From Oasisia sp. SBJ-2009 (taxonomy: Eukaryota > Annelida > Polychaeta > Sabellida > Siboglinidae), in NCBI GenBank assembly GCA_964017155.1, contig OZ024866.1:24066730-24130729 (forward strand): a stretch of DNA of 64,000 nt, in the 5' to 3' direction. The notes under the pieces are model-generated. The model was not told the origin of the DNA, ran no database searches, and saw only the letters and a program-made list of their open reading frames with translations. Shown piece by piece: positions 41,945-54,331 of the stretch. The first letter of the stretch is position 1. The number at the start of each line of letters is the position of its first letter. The translations under genes and the position numbers were made by a program.

Positions 41945-42090
41945 AAATAGTAGATGTCTTATGTATTTGGACACCTACAAATAGTAGTTGTCTGATGTAT
42001 TTGGACGTATACAAATAGTAGACGTTTGATATACTTTAGACATATACAAACAGTAGATGTCAGATGTACTGGGACGTGCACAAATAATCT
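41945..42090. repeat. 34-bp degenerate tandem repeat, about four units
   Basis: AAATAGTAGATG or a variant recurs at 41945, 41979, 42013, 42048 and 42082 (spacing 34-35), each followed by GTATTTGGACnnnTAC-like sequence. Divergence between units is around 15-25%, so the array is older than the large arrays elsewhere in the window. Confidence 0.8.
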
Positions 42091-44570
42091 TTCTGAGATG
42101 TCCAAAACAATTTGGTGGTCAAATGGATACAGTAATTATGCTTTTGACAAATTTGTGAAAATCATGTTAGATAATACGAAAACGTTTTGGGTGAATGATT
42201 TCCACAGTATCTGTGTTTTGTTTGTGAGTTCCCAGGTGGGCAGTGCTTGCAGAAGGTGATTCTTACCTTGGCAGGGAATTTGTTTGTGCCGCCAATTAGC
42301 ACTTTGTGCTTTGCCTGTGTCAGCTGTTACATGTACAATTGGGTGCAGTCGAAGTGGTCAGAGTTGCCAGTGGCTCCACCCAGTGGTGACTCTGTAAGGT
42401 CGTCGTTAACACGACTGATGATTCCATCAGTCCTCGTTGTAAGAATTTGTTACATAAAGAACATGTGTGTTAAAGGAACGACTTCAAACAAATGTCACTG
42501 TTTATGCCTGTACTAGAATACAGTGGATAAGGAACATTAGATATATAGGGAACAGTTTAACCAAATCTGAATATGTTCCTCATAATGAATATCCGTTGTA
42601 TTAATACAAAGACAACATAATATATAGGCCTATTAACACATACATGTAATAACTGTAAACTAACAAACACAAACCAGTGTGGTGTTACTCTAAGTTTAAA
42701 CACTGTCCTGTCACGTGAATTATTATTTACAAGAATTCTTTTAGATAATTATTAAATATTACATATTGCTGCTAAGCAGAAACATAGGTGAATCAGTGGT
42801 AAGAAGTTGTGTATGTGTGGCCAGCCTGTGGTAGGTAAGGTGGTTGGTTGGCTGATGTAAGGCAGGTCTACGTCAATCTGCAAGTAACCTATAGGTCGAA
42901 CAGGTGGCCCAGGCTGACAGACATTCGGGCCACATGAAGGGCCGGGCTGGGCCGGTGTCGGGCTGGTATGTCTTATTGATACTCCCCACGCACACACGTG
43001 GACAACCAGCCTTGAGTTATCTACGGCTGCCTCAGAAACCTCCTGACCGAGCCCTGCTGACCGCATTGCCTCGCGGAAGATGCTCTGGCATTGACTCTTG
43101 TTTATGCACAGTCTGGGATGTACCTGTAATGAATGGCTGGGCCACCTGCTGATTTATGACACCAGGTGATGGATTTCTGGTGTTTTGCCTGCCCTAAATC
43201 ATCACCGCCACCTGTTCCGTCTGTCAGTGGTTCCTCAGGTCTCCAGACAGACGTCATTGCCTCAGTCCGTCGGTGGGGTTCTTGGAGTTTTTTAAATGAT
43301 AAATATTCACCAGTTTGCCGATGAATTCGTTCGCCATTAATCGGTTTGATTGAAATCCACCAGGGGGCACTAATGTGATATTGCATTGCATCTGGTGCTA
43401 AGCGATGGCCGTCGTTCGGAGTTTTGTGAATGTGAGGTCGGGTGATGGATACGATTCGCGGCGGATTCACTAAGCTCTGTGCGTGAAGTGCACATGAAAG
43501 ATGAACTTACATTGTGGCTATGGATAGTTTATTTCTTTCGTTGACTTCCCATTCAGCAGTTCGCTGGAATGAGAGTGATCAAGTTTTAGTACAAATGATA
43601 GTTGAGTGAATGGCTGTTATGCAGTTTCAGTTTGACTTGGGACATTTTAGTTTCGCATGAGTGAACACCCAAAGAAAGAAGAGTGGCTTTGCTTGAATCT
43701 AAGCAATCATGACAATGCAGAGACTGTCTTGTTTAACTAGTGTTAACCTGTAGCATATTCAGACATACATATAGTTTCATCCACACACATGCACATGACC
43801 TTAATAATACTTAATGATTTCCATATTAACAGTAATTTGTTATTTCACAGTAATGTGTTATGATGCCGGAATAGATAGCATGGGCCATGGTACAGATATG
43901 GCCCCAAATGTGTGATATGAACTATGGAGTAGTGGTACATACACATATGTGCCCCATATGTGTGACATGAGCCCTGGTATATGTGTGCAATCGTGGAGAA
44001 AAACCTATGCCATTGAACAGCCCGGCCCAGCCCCAACAATGAATCAGCTGGTAGTCCTGCCCGTAACTGCTCTATATTTCTTGGCATCAATGGCAACCTG
44101 CGGAACTGGCAACAGTTGCGATTGACAATCCATCACCGGACTCGAGAATAGACCGGCTATTTTTGGTTTTATAGTTCCAGTTAAAGCATTCGCCGTAGCC
44201 ACGTGCAGCAGTCTCGGAAAATATACTACATTTTCATGATGTACTCTCGATATAAAATCTGAATGAGTTATGCATTCCGATGAGGTCGAATTTTGGTGAT
44301 TGGTGAGTCGGTGGTCATGTGACGCCCATGTCGGTCGTAAAGTGGTGGTCGCGGCAGACAGAATGATTATGCTTTTATTTAGCGAGATTTACATGCGTAA
44401 AAACCTGGAGCGTTGCTGGGTTTTATGACCGCAGCGGCTGTAGACCGGTGGACAAACGTCCTCGATTTATTGTCATCATCGCGTCCCGTCACGCGCCTGC
44501 ATGAGCTCGACCGTGACACATAAACGGGTATTATTAGGTTAGCATTGGATCCGTTGGACTTGTGATGGCG

Positions 44571-45244
44571 GCGGGATTAACAAATGGACGGTAGGATTGA
44601 CACATGGACGGGAGGATTGACACATTGGTGGTAGGATTAGCACATGGATGGTAGGATTAACACATGGGCAGTGGGATTAACACATGGACGGTAGGATTAA
44701 CACATGGGTGGTGGGATTAACACATGGACGGTGGGATTAACACATGGACGGTAGGATTAACAGATGGGTGGTAGGATTAACACATTGTCGGTGGGATTAA
44801 CACATGGACGGTAGGATTAACACATGGGTGGTGGGGCTAACACATGGACGGTAGGATTAACACATGGAGGGTAGGACTAACACTTGGACAGTAGGATTAA
44901 CACACAGATGGTAGGATTAACACATGGATGGTAGGATTAATTCATGGATGGTAGGATTAACGCATGGGTGGTAGGATTATAACATGGATGGTAGGATTAA
45001 CACATGGATGGTGGGGTTAACACATGGATGGTAGGATTAACGCATGGGTGGTGGGATTAACACATGGGTGGTGGGATTAACACATGGACGGTAGGATTAA
45101 CAGATGGGTGGTAGGATTAACACATTGTCGGTGGGATTAGCACATGGAAGGTAGGATTAACACATGGATGGTAGGATTAACACATGGATGGTAGGATTAA
45201 CACATGGGTGGTGGGATTAACAAATGGACAATGGGATTAACACA
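44571..45244. repeat. 20-bp minisatellite with about 34 GGATTA sites
   Basis: A strict 20-bp period runs from GGGATTAA at 44572 to the last GGGATTAA near 45240. The typical unit is GGTAGGATTAACACATGGAC with changes mostly in the final GGAC/GGTG/GATG part. GGATTA, or a one-base variant of it, occurs in every unit. GGATTA (TAATCC) is the core site of K50 homeodomain proteins such as Otx, Pitx and Gsc, which is known biology; that this array binds them is inference. It lies about 3.1 kb upstream of the Mef2 start codon. Confidence 0.95.
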
Positions 45245-45770
45245 AGTGATACAAGGCCAGTTAGTGCAGTGGTTCAGTCTTGATCAGTTGCTGCCAGAGT
45301 CTGGCACTGGGAGTAGGGTAGGGGCCCAGACAGTCAAACAGTTTTTAGGAATTGTAGCATCACTGACACTAGTGTGTTCCAGAACAGGTCTAAACTGTAA
45401 ATCAAAACACTATCACAGTTATTTCACGGTGTTCATAACTATCTTATGCGAATAACGTTTTGGAAGAGCCCCTTTGGTATTACGCATCAGTTCTACTGTG
45501 TGGGTCAACACTCTTGATTTATAAGTACCGGGTGCATGGAAAGTCTCATGTCGCTGGAACGTTTCTTGGCCAACTATTTGTTTTCTGTCATTATACACAT
45601 TCATGAAGAATGATGCAAAAAGTAGTTGGTTCTTGGTCACAAACACGTACTGAAAGCATGAATCACACTATCAGAGGTGGATGAGTTTGATTAAAATGAA
45701 GAAGCGTTGATTAATAACGATGAGATTTTTTATACATACGTTAAATAACACCTCAAATTTTGACACATTG

Positions 45771-46289
45771 TCAATAATCGAGAACAGTAATGTCACCAAG
45801 ATGAGTGACATGAGTGATTAGTGTTCGCTTGCAGTGACGACAGCCACAAGGGCAGGTAAATGTACTTTCCGTGTCTGTCGGTTTTGCCGCGTCATCCGCG
45901 TCACCGGATCCACGTTTTACATCAAAGCGCATGATTTTTTGCGAGATTGTTTTGTCCGGATTTAAGTGGCATAGATATGGCAGCATCGTTGGACGCAGTC
46001 GCATTCCGCTGTATCCTTCAGGTCGAAACAGTCGGTTCATTGATTCTTTCGTACAGCCTTCGCCCCTAATTGTTCCTGTGCAGTTTGCTCGCTGGCTGTT
46101 CAGCGGGCTGACAGTGATTGATGGTGTTGTCACTAGAGGGCCTTGTTCAGGTACAGCGGGCCCTTGTGCGTTGTAATTGATTGTTGGCAGCATCGGAAGA
46201 AGTTGGCAAGATTTTGTCAGGGAGGGGCGATTAATTGATGCAATTGTCAGGGAGGGTAAGTAATCGATCGGATGATCAGGAGATATCAA
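45771..46289 (-). other. 172-codon open frame, not recognised
   Basis: Apart from repeat-driven frames this is the longest open frame in the window. The translation has no hydrophobic segment or domain that I recognise, only a short Cys cluster near the C-terminus (CPCGCRHC). The underlying DNA is CpG-rich, which by itself makes stops rarer. It may be chance, a fragment of an old coding exon, or a lineage-specific gene; splice sites in frame are not obvious. Confidence 0.15.
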
Positions 46290-46859
46290 GAGACATCTCG
46301 GGGGTAATCTACCGATGCATGGTGGCTTTGGTTTATTTTCGTCTGCGTCACTGTGTGTATAGGATCAATTGTTAGTTCAAAATGGCCTTGTGGCTATGAA
46401 TAGTAATTGGCAAGTAAAAAATAGATCACGTTGATGTAACATTCTTTCGCTGTGACTGACAGCTGTCTAAGATACACACAGGCAGTGTTAGACACATTTT
46501 TGACAATTTCCACATTGAATTTGAGTGTTTGGAAGTTTTCTTCGACCATGTGAGAGGAACCATGATGTGAGTGCATTCTGGGAGTAACAGATCTAGTGAA
46601 TGGGTCACTCCTTGGTATGTGGCCAAAGTTGGTGGCTGCAGGCAGGTGTGTGTGTGAGGGGGGGGGGGTGGCTGACCATTATAGATGACCAGCTTGGCCG
46701 TATAGCGAACAGTCGCAGAGGGACTTGCCCACAAGAATCTGATTTTAGCAAGAGTGGCTGGCTGGTCAGAGAAAGAGTGTGTTCAGGTCTTGGGGCCAAT
46801 CAGTCATTGATTTAGGCCAATGTTCAATCGTTGCGCTGATGATAAGACCATCATGCAGT

Positions 46860-46989
46860 GGGCTTTGTTGGGAGCTTGTCACTGATTGATCGGTGCCGAC
46901 CACGAAGGACGCTGTTTGGAGCCGGAGCCATGTTTTTCATCTACCACCACCGCCGGAGGCTGTGAGAACTGAATTGGTGACCACCACAA
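46860..46989 (+). other. candidate noncoding 5' exon upstream of Mef2
   Basis: A CpG-rich segment with CCACCACCGCCGGAGGC ends at a donor-like CACAA followed by GTAAGC (GT at 46990). A donor here could splice to the acceptor at 48276, 1.3 kb downstream. It holds one short upstream open frame of 11 codons starting at the ATG in GGAGCCATG. Only the two splice-site-like sequences support this; treat it as a guess to test. Confidence 0.2.
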
Positions 46990-47271
46990 GTAAGCGTGGG
47001 TCCTTCAGTTGGAATGTGTTTGTGGTGGTTGACCTCGGTGTTAGCATCAGTTAGAGGTGGTTCTCGGGGGCACCATTGTGGTGTTTACCTCGTGGTAGGC
47101 TCGCTGAGATCACAATCTGTGTAGAAACTTTGTCGGGGACCGCTGCTTGCACAGTGGGTCTTGTTTTTTCACCTTTCGGTCATTCGCTCTCGCCACCCCA
47201 CCCTCAGGCAGGGCGAGATACTGATCGCTGTGTACTGGCATAGGGGTAGTATTGTCCTGCGAAATGGGGCA

Positions 47272-47550
47272 GGGCAGTTGTTGTTATTACAATTACTATT
47301 ATTGACTATTAATAGTTAGGATATTTCTCAGGAGGTGACCACGCGTAATGTTTATTACCCAGTTGTATAAATACAAAATGGTGTAAGAAGACTCACTATG
47401 ATTCTAGGCGCAGGGCAATTGTTGTTGTTATTACAATTACTGTTATTGATTGTTTATAGTTAAGATATTGCTCAGGAGGTGATCACGCATAATATTTATT
47501 ACCCGGTTGTATAAATACAAAATGGTGTAAGAAGATTCACTATGATTCTA
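47272..47550. repeat. direct duplication of about 135 bp
   Basis: Copies at 47272-47406 and 47413-47550 are about 90% identical. Both contain GTTATTACAATTACT, CTCAGGAGGTGA and GTATAAATACAAAATGG, so a TATA-like TATAAATA is duplicated. The copies are separated by only six bases. Confidence 0.9.
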
Positions 47551-48275
47551 TAAAATAATACCCACAAGGAGGCCCTTGTCTGATATTGTTGCTATTTTTA
47601 TTGCGGTCGCCAAGATAAACCACACAGAAGCCGTTGAGGTAGTTAAATATATTTGCTGTCGTTGGCCGTCAGCATCATAAGTGGCCGTCAGACCCTCGAG
47701 TCGTATGCGGCTTTACATACACTAATAATCTTGTTCTGTCGACTCGACAGAAGTAGCGTTTGCAAAACAACTCAAAGTTTATTAATTTCTGCGCTGTTTC
47801 AATATTGTCGTGCACCCCATAAAGATCTCACGTGGAGTGCCATCGAGTGTCGGTAGATGTCTAGCATGCCAGTGATGACATGGTGGACACAGACACTGTG
47901 TATGCATGGTCGAGTGGTGTTTGTGTCTGTTAACATGTTGCTGTGTTTCCCAGTTTCCTGTAGATTCTGGTGAAGGCAGTGGTAAGCCAGTGAGCCATGA
48001 TTAATGTTGTCAGGTCTGCTAGTTTGGGTGGGAGGGGGTTCCACACACGAGGTGCAAAGGGAAAATGAAACGTGGTTGGTTAAGTATGAAAATTAAGAAG
48101 ACATCTAACATATTTACAGATTGTTTTTGTGTATGCTGTCATTGTCAGCGTAACTATATGTCGGTATCAGTGTCGACATTGATAGTACCATTGCCATGTG
48201 TGGCTGCAAGATTTCCAGAGATTTGTGCGTGGTGCAATCATGTAGTTTCATTCTGTTCCTTTGTTCTGCTTCCAG

Positions 48276-48382
48276 AGCCACACGTTGACGCCGGAAGCTG
48301 CCATTGGATAGGACTGTTGCAGCAACCCAGTTGGAGGAGGAAGCACCTATAGGATAAAGGAAGCAAGAAACCGTTGGCAGAC
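48276..48382 (+). other. Mef2: predicted 5' UTR part of Mef2 exon 1, behind a strong splice acceptor
   Basis: About 25 bases of almost pure pyrimidine end in TTCTGCTTCCAG at 48264-48275, which is a strong 3' splice site. The following 107 bp contain no ATG before the Mef2 start codon at 48383. This predicts that the ATG exon is internal (48276-48436) and that at least one noncoding exon lies upstream, as is usual for MEF2 genes. Alternative acceptors closer to the ATG (for example TTGCAG near 48320) have poorer pyrimidine tracts. Confidence 0.6.
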
Positions 48383-48436
48383 ATGGGGCGGAAGAAAATC
48401 CAGATATCGCGCATCGGCGACGAGAGAAACAGACAG
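48383..48436 (+). CDS. Mef2: Mef2 coding exon 1 (codons 1-18, start of the MADS box)
   Basis: This exon encodes the N-terminal 18 residues of MEF2, a MADS-box transcription factor that binds YTAWWWWTAR sites as a dimer in the nucleus and drives muscle and neuronal differentiation. The translation reads MGRKKIQISRIGDERNRQ. The N-terminal G2-R3-K4-K5 arm is the part of the MADS box that enters the DNA minor groove in known MEF2 structures. The ATG has a good context (G at -3 and G at +4). The exon ends in phase 0 at CAG followed by GTAGGG, and this boundary after Gln18 is the same as in vertebrate MEF2 genes. Residue 12 is Gly, where the MEF2 proteins I recall have Met or Thr. The next coding exon is 5583 bp downstream. 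Confidence is high because the sequence and splice phase join exactly to exon 2. Confidence 0.97.
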
Positions 48437-48851
48437 GTAGGGAGTAGTGTTTGTCTCTGGGAGGGTAGTGATGTTTGGACATCATTTTGGGCTCAAAATA
48501 TTGGGTGTCATCGTAGTGAGTGTGTGTATTTGGACACCTAAAGTAATTCTCAGCTGTCTGAAAACAAGCTTGGTTTCCAACGATTTTTGCTGAACTGTTA
48601 TTGTTGTTGTTTGAGCAAGTAATATAAAACAGGCAATTGGTAATATCAGAAACTAGTCTAGAAGGTTGATAACTTTAACAATTATCGACAAATACAGCCT
48701 CAATGGAAGATATTTGAGAAACATTGAAAGAGGCCATGGCAAAGGATGCAAGTTGATACAGGGAGCTAGGGCAGTGGGCACAGAACAGAGATGCAGCATG
48801 GTGGATCATAGCGAAAGTGAAAGTTATCAATTCATTGCCAGTCTCAAGGAT

Positions 48852-49104
48852 GAGACAGTAGATTGTGGCTACGTCATGACATCAACGTGACATGGTGTCT
48901 GAACTCATTGTCTGAGACAGTAGAGTGTGGCTATGTCACGACGTGACATCAACGTGACATGGTGTCTGAACTCATTGTCTGAGACAGTAGAGTGTGGCTA
49001 TGTCACGACATGACATCGACGTGACATGGTGTCTGAACTCATTGTCTGAGACAGTAGAGTGTGGCTACGTCACGACATGACACCGACGTGACATGGTGTC
49101 CGTG
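48852..49104. repeat. 67-bp tandem repeat, nearly four units, in Mef2 intron 1
   Basis: Units start with GAGACAGTAGA at 48852 (62 bp, with a 5-bp deletion), 48914, 48981 and 49048. Each contains GTGGCTATGTCACGAC and CGTGACATGGTGTCTGAAC. The second unit holds a perfect 15-bp palindrome, TGTCACGACGTGACA, at 48934-48948; the others have one-base changes in it. The array runs directly into the CpG-rich block that follows. Confidence 0.93.
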
Positions 49105-49460
49105 TACCGTGGCCTGCTACCTGTCCTGGCCTGTCACAGTGTCTCGCGCTCATACCACGCGTCACTCACGGCGGGCGTGTTTTTACGGCGCGGGATTATG
49201 GCAGCCATTGACGTCAGCCGGGGCTCCGGTGCCTTGGGGACTCGTCGTCAGCGAAGGCAGTTAGCGCCGCAGACGCTGGGGTCGACACCGACGATGACAA
49301 GGTGTCATCGTCGGCATTGTCTTTCGCCAGACCTCGTTAGTCGCTGCATTGACGTCAGCGCCGGTCGCGAATAGCCGCGGGGAGCATCGCCACCACAACC
49401 TGTGGTGCGACGCAAGCTTCTGTTTCACGCGAGTGTCGGCTGCTTCACGTATGATCTCGT
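49105..49460. promoter_or_regulatory. CpG-rich block in Mef2 intron 1 with two CRE sites and a hairpin
   Basis: Dense CpG dinucleotides stand out against the AT-rich intron. ATTGACGTCAGC occurs twice, with the palindromic CRE TGACGTCA at 49209-49216 and 49350-49357. Between them is a perfect inverted repeat, CCGACGATGACA at 49288-49299 and its complement at 49303-49314, with a 3-base loop. CRE pairs in CpG-rich DNA are typical of promoters, so an internal promoter or enhancer is plausible. No exon is evident. Confidence 0.45.
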
Positions 49461-52400
49461 CTCGTATCCCTCCACCATGTAGTTCCGTGGTAGATTAATC
49501 AGACTAATATTCACCGACGGCTTTGATGATGGAAATCTTGCAAAATTCATATTCTTTGATGACGGCAGGCTTGCAAAATTCACATGTTTGTGAGATATAA
49601 TTAGACAGAATTATGTTATGATATGGTGGTCTCTTTTGAGGGCGAGCTAGAAAGTGGTCCCCCCTCTTTTGCATGATTAATGTTCTATTTATATTCGATA
49701 TGTAGACAAAAATACGCTCCCACAAAGAACAACATGGCAGATAAGTAATTGCTGTTAGATGGATGTGGTTCGCTGAAACCATTATACTGTTAAGAGCAGG
49801 AATAATTTCAGGTTGCGGTTGAAATGTTGATAGATAATACAGATACACAGAAAGTAAAGTACGTGTAAAATATTGAATGAGTAAAATATGATCAGAATAG
49901 ACAGTATTTTCTGTAGAATATGTTAGTTTAAATGTCTTGTAAACAAGTTATCAGTAAAATTATGTTAAATGTCAGCTGGTTCAAGTATAAATCGGTTTAT
50001 AAATATAAAAACTGAAACTATATGTCCATAGCAATCTCATTCCTGGTGTCTTTTTTGTTAGTCTTGTGGCGTTTCACTATGACCGAGTAGTTTCAGTAGC
50101 CATTGTGACAGAGTAATTAATAATACCCCAGCGCCACCGCCTGGCTCTGTATGACTTTTTAGGACACAGTGGGGATCAGTAATTATGTGAGGGGGAGCAG
50201 TAATTATACAAGACATTTCCGAGTTTGCCAGAGGTGTCATAATGCAGATAGATGGGTGATAGCGAAATGACGCAGGCTGGTGGATAGGTCCGTTGGGGAG
50301 TGTAGGACCCAGTGACGTCCACAATTGAATTCGGAGTATTACTCGAGGATCATGTTTGCCGTGCGAATTAATTCCTTTGGTTTGCCGATGATTGGATTAG
50401 TATAACTAACAGCATTGCTGTTCGCATGCTTCTGTCGTTGCACACATGTCATCCTTGGTGGGTTTTTCCCTGAACCTATTCTCATGGTACTTATGGTGCA
50501 GAGAAGATGGACAGTTTCACTAGTTTAACAATTAATGTTTATATGGAGAATTTCAGGTATCTTTGTTATGTATAGCTGCCTTTGTTTTAAAATAAGATTA
50601 TGTTATTTTATCGAAACTGATCCTTGGTTTAACCAGAGGACATTGTTGTGTGATTTAACTTGACATTTGCTATTGTTCGTGACAAATTCCTGGTGTTAGT
50701 GTCAAGCATGTGGGCCAGTTTTCAACTATCCAAAATCCATAGGCCATATTTGGCCCACAGGCCAGAGTTTCCAGAATGTTGGGCTACCAATAAGGCAGGA
50801 TGGTTACAGTAAAAAGATGTGGGTGGGAGTGGGTGGGGGGGGGTTGGGGTGTAGAGGCGGAAGTATCGGAAGTTAGATGTCACATTGACAGGGAGGAAAT
50901 GCCAGACTGCTGATATCAGTTTTAAATTTGTGCTAAAGTGAAATCGAAAGTATACGTGGTGTGAGTAATTGGGAAGAGACAATGCTGGTACAGTAATAAT
51001 TGTTTTTGTTTTTTCTAAAACCGGTTTTCTCTCGAAACACTAGTTCAGTTTACTCACTAAATTCTTACCAGGAAATTAGAACAATAGTTATTGATAGCTG
51101 GGAAACATGGAAAGAACGCTAAACTGTGTTTAACAGGAGAGTATTGGCAATACCCTGCATACTAACCTTTGAAATCTCATTAGTAAGTCTACCTACGTGT
51201 GTTTGTGTGAACGAAGATTTACTGATGGTAACTAATCCTGCTGATCTCCTGCCCATTGTGTCCCCCACACAGGTAACTCTAATAATACTTTTTCAAATAC
51301 CTGCCGGCGCTGGTCCATTTAAGCATGACATCCTTATTGAGATAACGCAGTGGGAAGATTGATTTACCTGGATGTGCATTTATCATTCCATTACCTGGTG
51401 TAATCCTGTACTGGTCAACCAGTGCATCGCTGGCTCCTGTCGTTTCGCCAGAGGCGGGTTTATCAGGAGAGTGTCCGACATTTAGTTAATGTAAACACTG
51501 ATTGTTTGCGTTTGTGATTGTATCAAATGTTTGAAAGGCCACTGATGTCATTGGTGCTAGCATCGAGATGTTTTTGATGACTTCAAAAATTGTTGTGTCA
51601 AGCTGAACTGTGGGTGTTATGATTATTGATCGGTAAGAAATATGTCACATTTGTTGTGTACCTTTATCTACAAATTACTTGTAATTAACTGTGAACCTTG
51701 TTTTGGTTAAATTTATTTACGCTAGGTCCCAACACCGAGGTACACATTCGTCCCGTTTTATACACTTAGCATGTGAAGACATATGAGATATTCTCTTGGA
51801 TAATAAATATTTTGAAATGGAAATTCTGTGATTGAAATTTGTTAATGTCCGTAATCAGTGTTTTGTAATAAAAATGAATTTAAAGAATTAAATGCCTACG
51901 TTTAACAAATTTCAATGGATGTATTTAAACAACGTGATCAGGGTGTTTTCTTCTCCATGGTTTTTACCTCGTGAGGCATGAATGATAGAAGTGTGTAATC
52001 TTGTGGAACTGAGGTTAACTAACCACAATATGGTGCATAACCAGTGGCAGGTCTTTGATCAGGCAATGCATGTTCCAAAACATGACATGTCATTCATCTT
52101 GTTTGTGACACTAAGTCTATTTTGTGCACAGTTTAAAATCTTTTTAATATTAATGGTTTTTCATAGCAATATAAAATTCTGTTATATGCATAGATTTATT
52201 TTCTGGATTAATGGTACATAATTTAAAAAACTTACATTCTAAATTCATATTAAGTTTATTGTCATTGTTATTAATCTCATGGTGTATCGTCTTAGCCATT
52301 AGTCGGTGCATAAAATCAAAAAACGTACTCCACCAGTGAACATTCAGTAGATTGTCATTATTCCTTTTCATCTAATAAGATTTTTGTATTGCATTGAAAT

Positions 52401-53953
52401 CGTATACGTCATGCATTTTTTCAGAACATTGACATTAAAAATAGTTTAAAAAAAACTACCTGCCGTTCGTGTGTGTGACTGTGTTTAAGGCGTATGACCA
52501 GCAGTGCAACTAGCTAGCTAAGTAAATTAGTGCATTGCCTGACCTGTAGTTCAAGGTGAAACAGTCACCGTGAATTTAGCACGAAGACCAATTTAATAAT
52601 TAATGACTAGCATAAGGTCATGGCCACAAGTGTGAAACTGAATAAATGCAATGAATAAATGCATTAAAAACCTTACTGTGACAGTGCTACAATAAGGTAA
52701 AAATATAATATAATAATTATATTCAATTAAGTCAATTTATTTCAAAACACACAACATGAAAAACAAACAAGTCAAGTAAATAATAAGTCACGTGGTATGG
52801 TATACAGTCATGAAGAAATATGTTTTGAAAGGGAGTAGATGTGAATTATACATGTATAAGTGTCTACCCCTGTGAAGAAAGAAAAAAGATTACTGGTCAC
52901 TAATTTAGGAATAAACATGTATACATAACAAAGATTAACTTCCCGTGATATCGATGAATTTATGTGTTTACATAAAATATTTACTTAAGAGTTCATTAAT
53001 ATAATGACATGATATGATTGCATTGTAACAGATCTGGTAATACTAATAAATTACTTATATTTGAGACAGTGGCGTGTACTAATTATATAAATAATTAATA
53101 GTAATTATATTAAAATTATATAAAATAAACATAATACGTGTATTTACGATGTAAAACAAAACATGACTACAAAGAGGCATGACACAGACCAGGAGCATCT
53201 ATTATTGATCTCCCATTAGACAGTTTTTGCAACGCTGCAATTTGTACAGAGTTAATCAATATTATGCCACTGTTGTATATTTGATAAGCACCGAGGTTTT
53301 AGGAGCCCGTAGCTAATTGTCTGGTGCCCTGTGCCAGCGACAGACGTCACTACTACGTCCAACAACAGGTGTCCGCTGGTGCTCCTGCAATTAGACTGAC
53401 GTACTGCGTGCTTACATCAGCAGTGTTCATGTACCGTGTCTGGTGCCCTTGAGTTGTGGTTAAATACTGACAATCTTGTAAAATCGCAGCATTTGTGAAG
53501 TTGTTGTTTATGATGAATACAGTTGTGGCATAGCAAAGTGTAAACATTTCATATGCTGATGATGAACATACTGGTAATTGGTGACTGTATAAACCAGTCG
53601 TTCCTGTTATTCCATATTAGAGTGTTTGCATGTATTGGCCATGTAAGTCCATGATTATTACTAGAAAGGGCCATTCGTTGGATCATGCTACAGTGTATAT
53701 ATACATAGACGCAGCACAGTTTTCTTAAAGGACATTAAATAAAATGTCCTCAACATGTTGATGGGTTATGTGTATAACTTGGAACCATTGCAGAAACCAT
53801 GTACATGTATGTGTATAATCTGGTGCAAACCCTATATTCAGTCGATTTCAATGAAAGAAATCACTATTCTCCTAGTGGGTCGTTGACGAAAACTGAAACT
53901 TTGACACCCAACATTCAAAAAAGCATGAGTTTGACCCAACGAAGAAAGAGTGA

Positions 53954-54331
<378 letters not shown>

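Larger units (their letters stand above)
34357..44570. other. noncoding DNA with microsatellites
   Basis: Contains degenerate repeats of CCAGGTTTAGAA and AATACCC next to the SINE (34.31-34.44 kb), the CpG-richer segments 34.6-35.3 and 44.1-44.55 kb, several microsatellites, C-runs at 39260, and a G+C-rich, possibly interspersed piece at 41.26-41.66 kb with tRNA-like GGTTGAAACC. No gene recognised. Confidence 0.55.
45245..48275. other. region immediately upstream of the Mef2 ATG exon
   Basis: Includes a CpG-rich stretch (45.8-46.3 kb), the candidate donor at 46990, a G-run (46657-46668) and the 135-bp duplication. If Mef2 has a noncoding exon nearby, this 3 kb is the first place to look. Confidence 0.5.
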
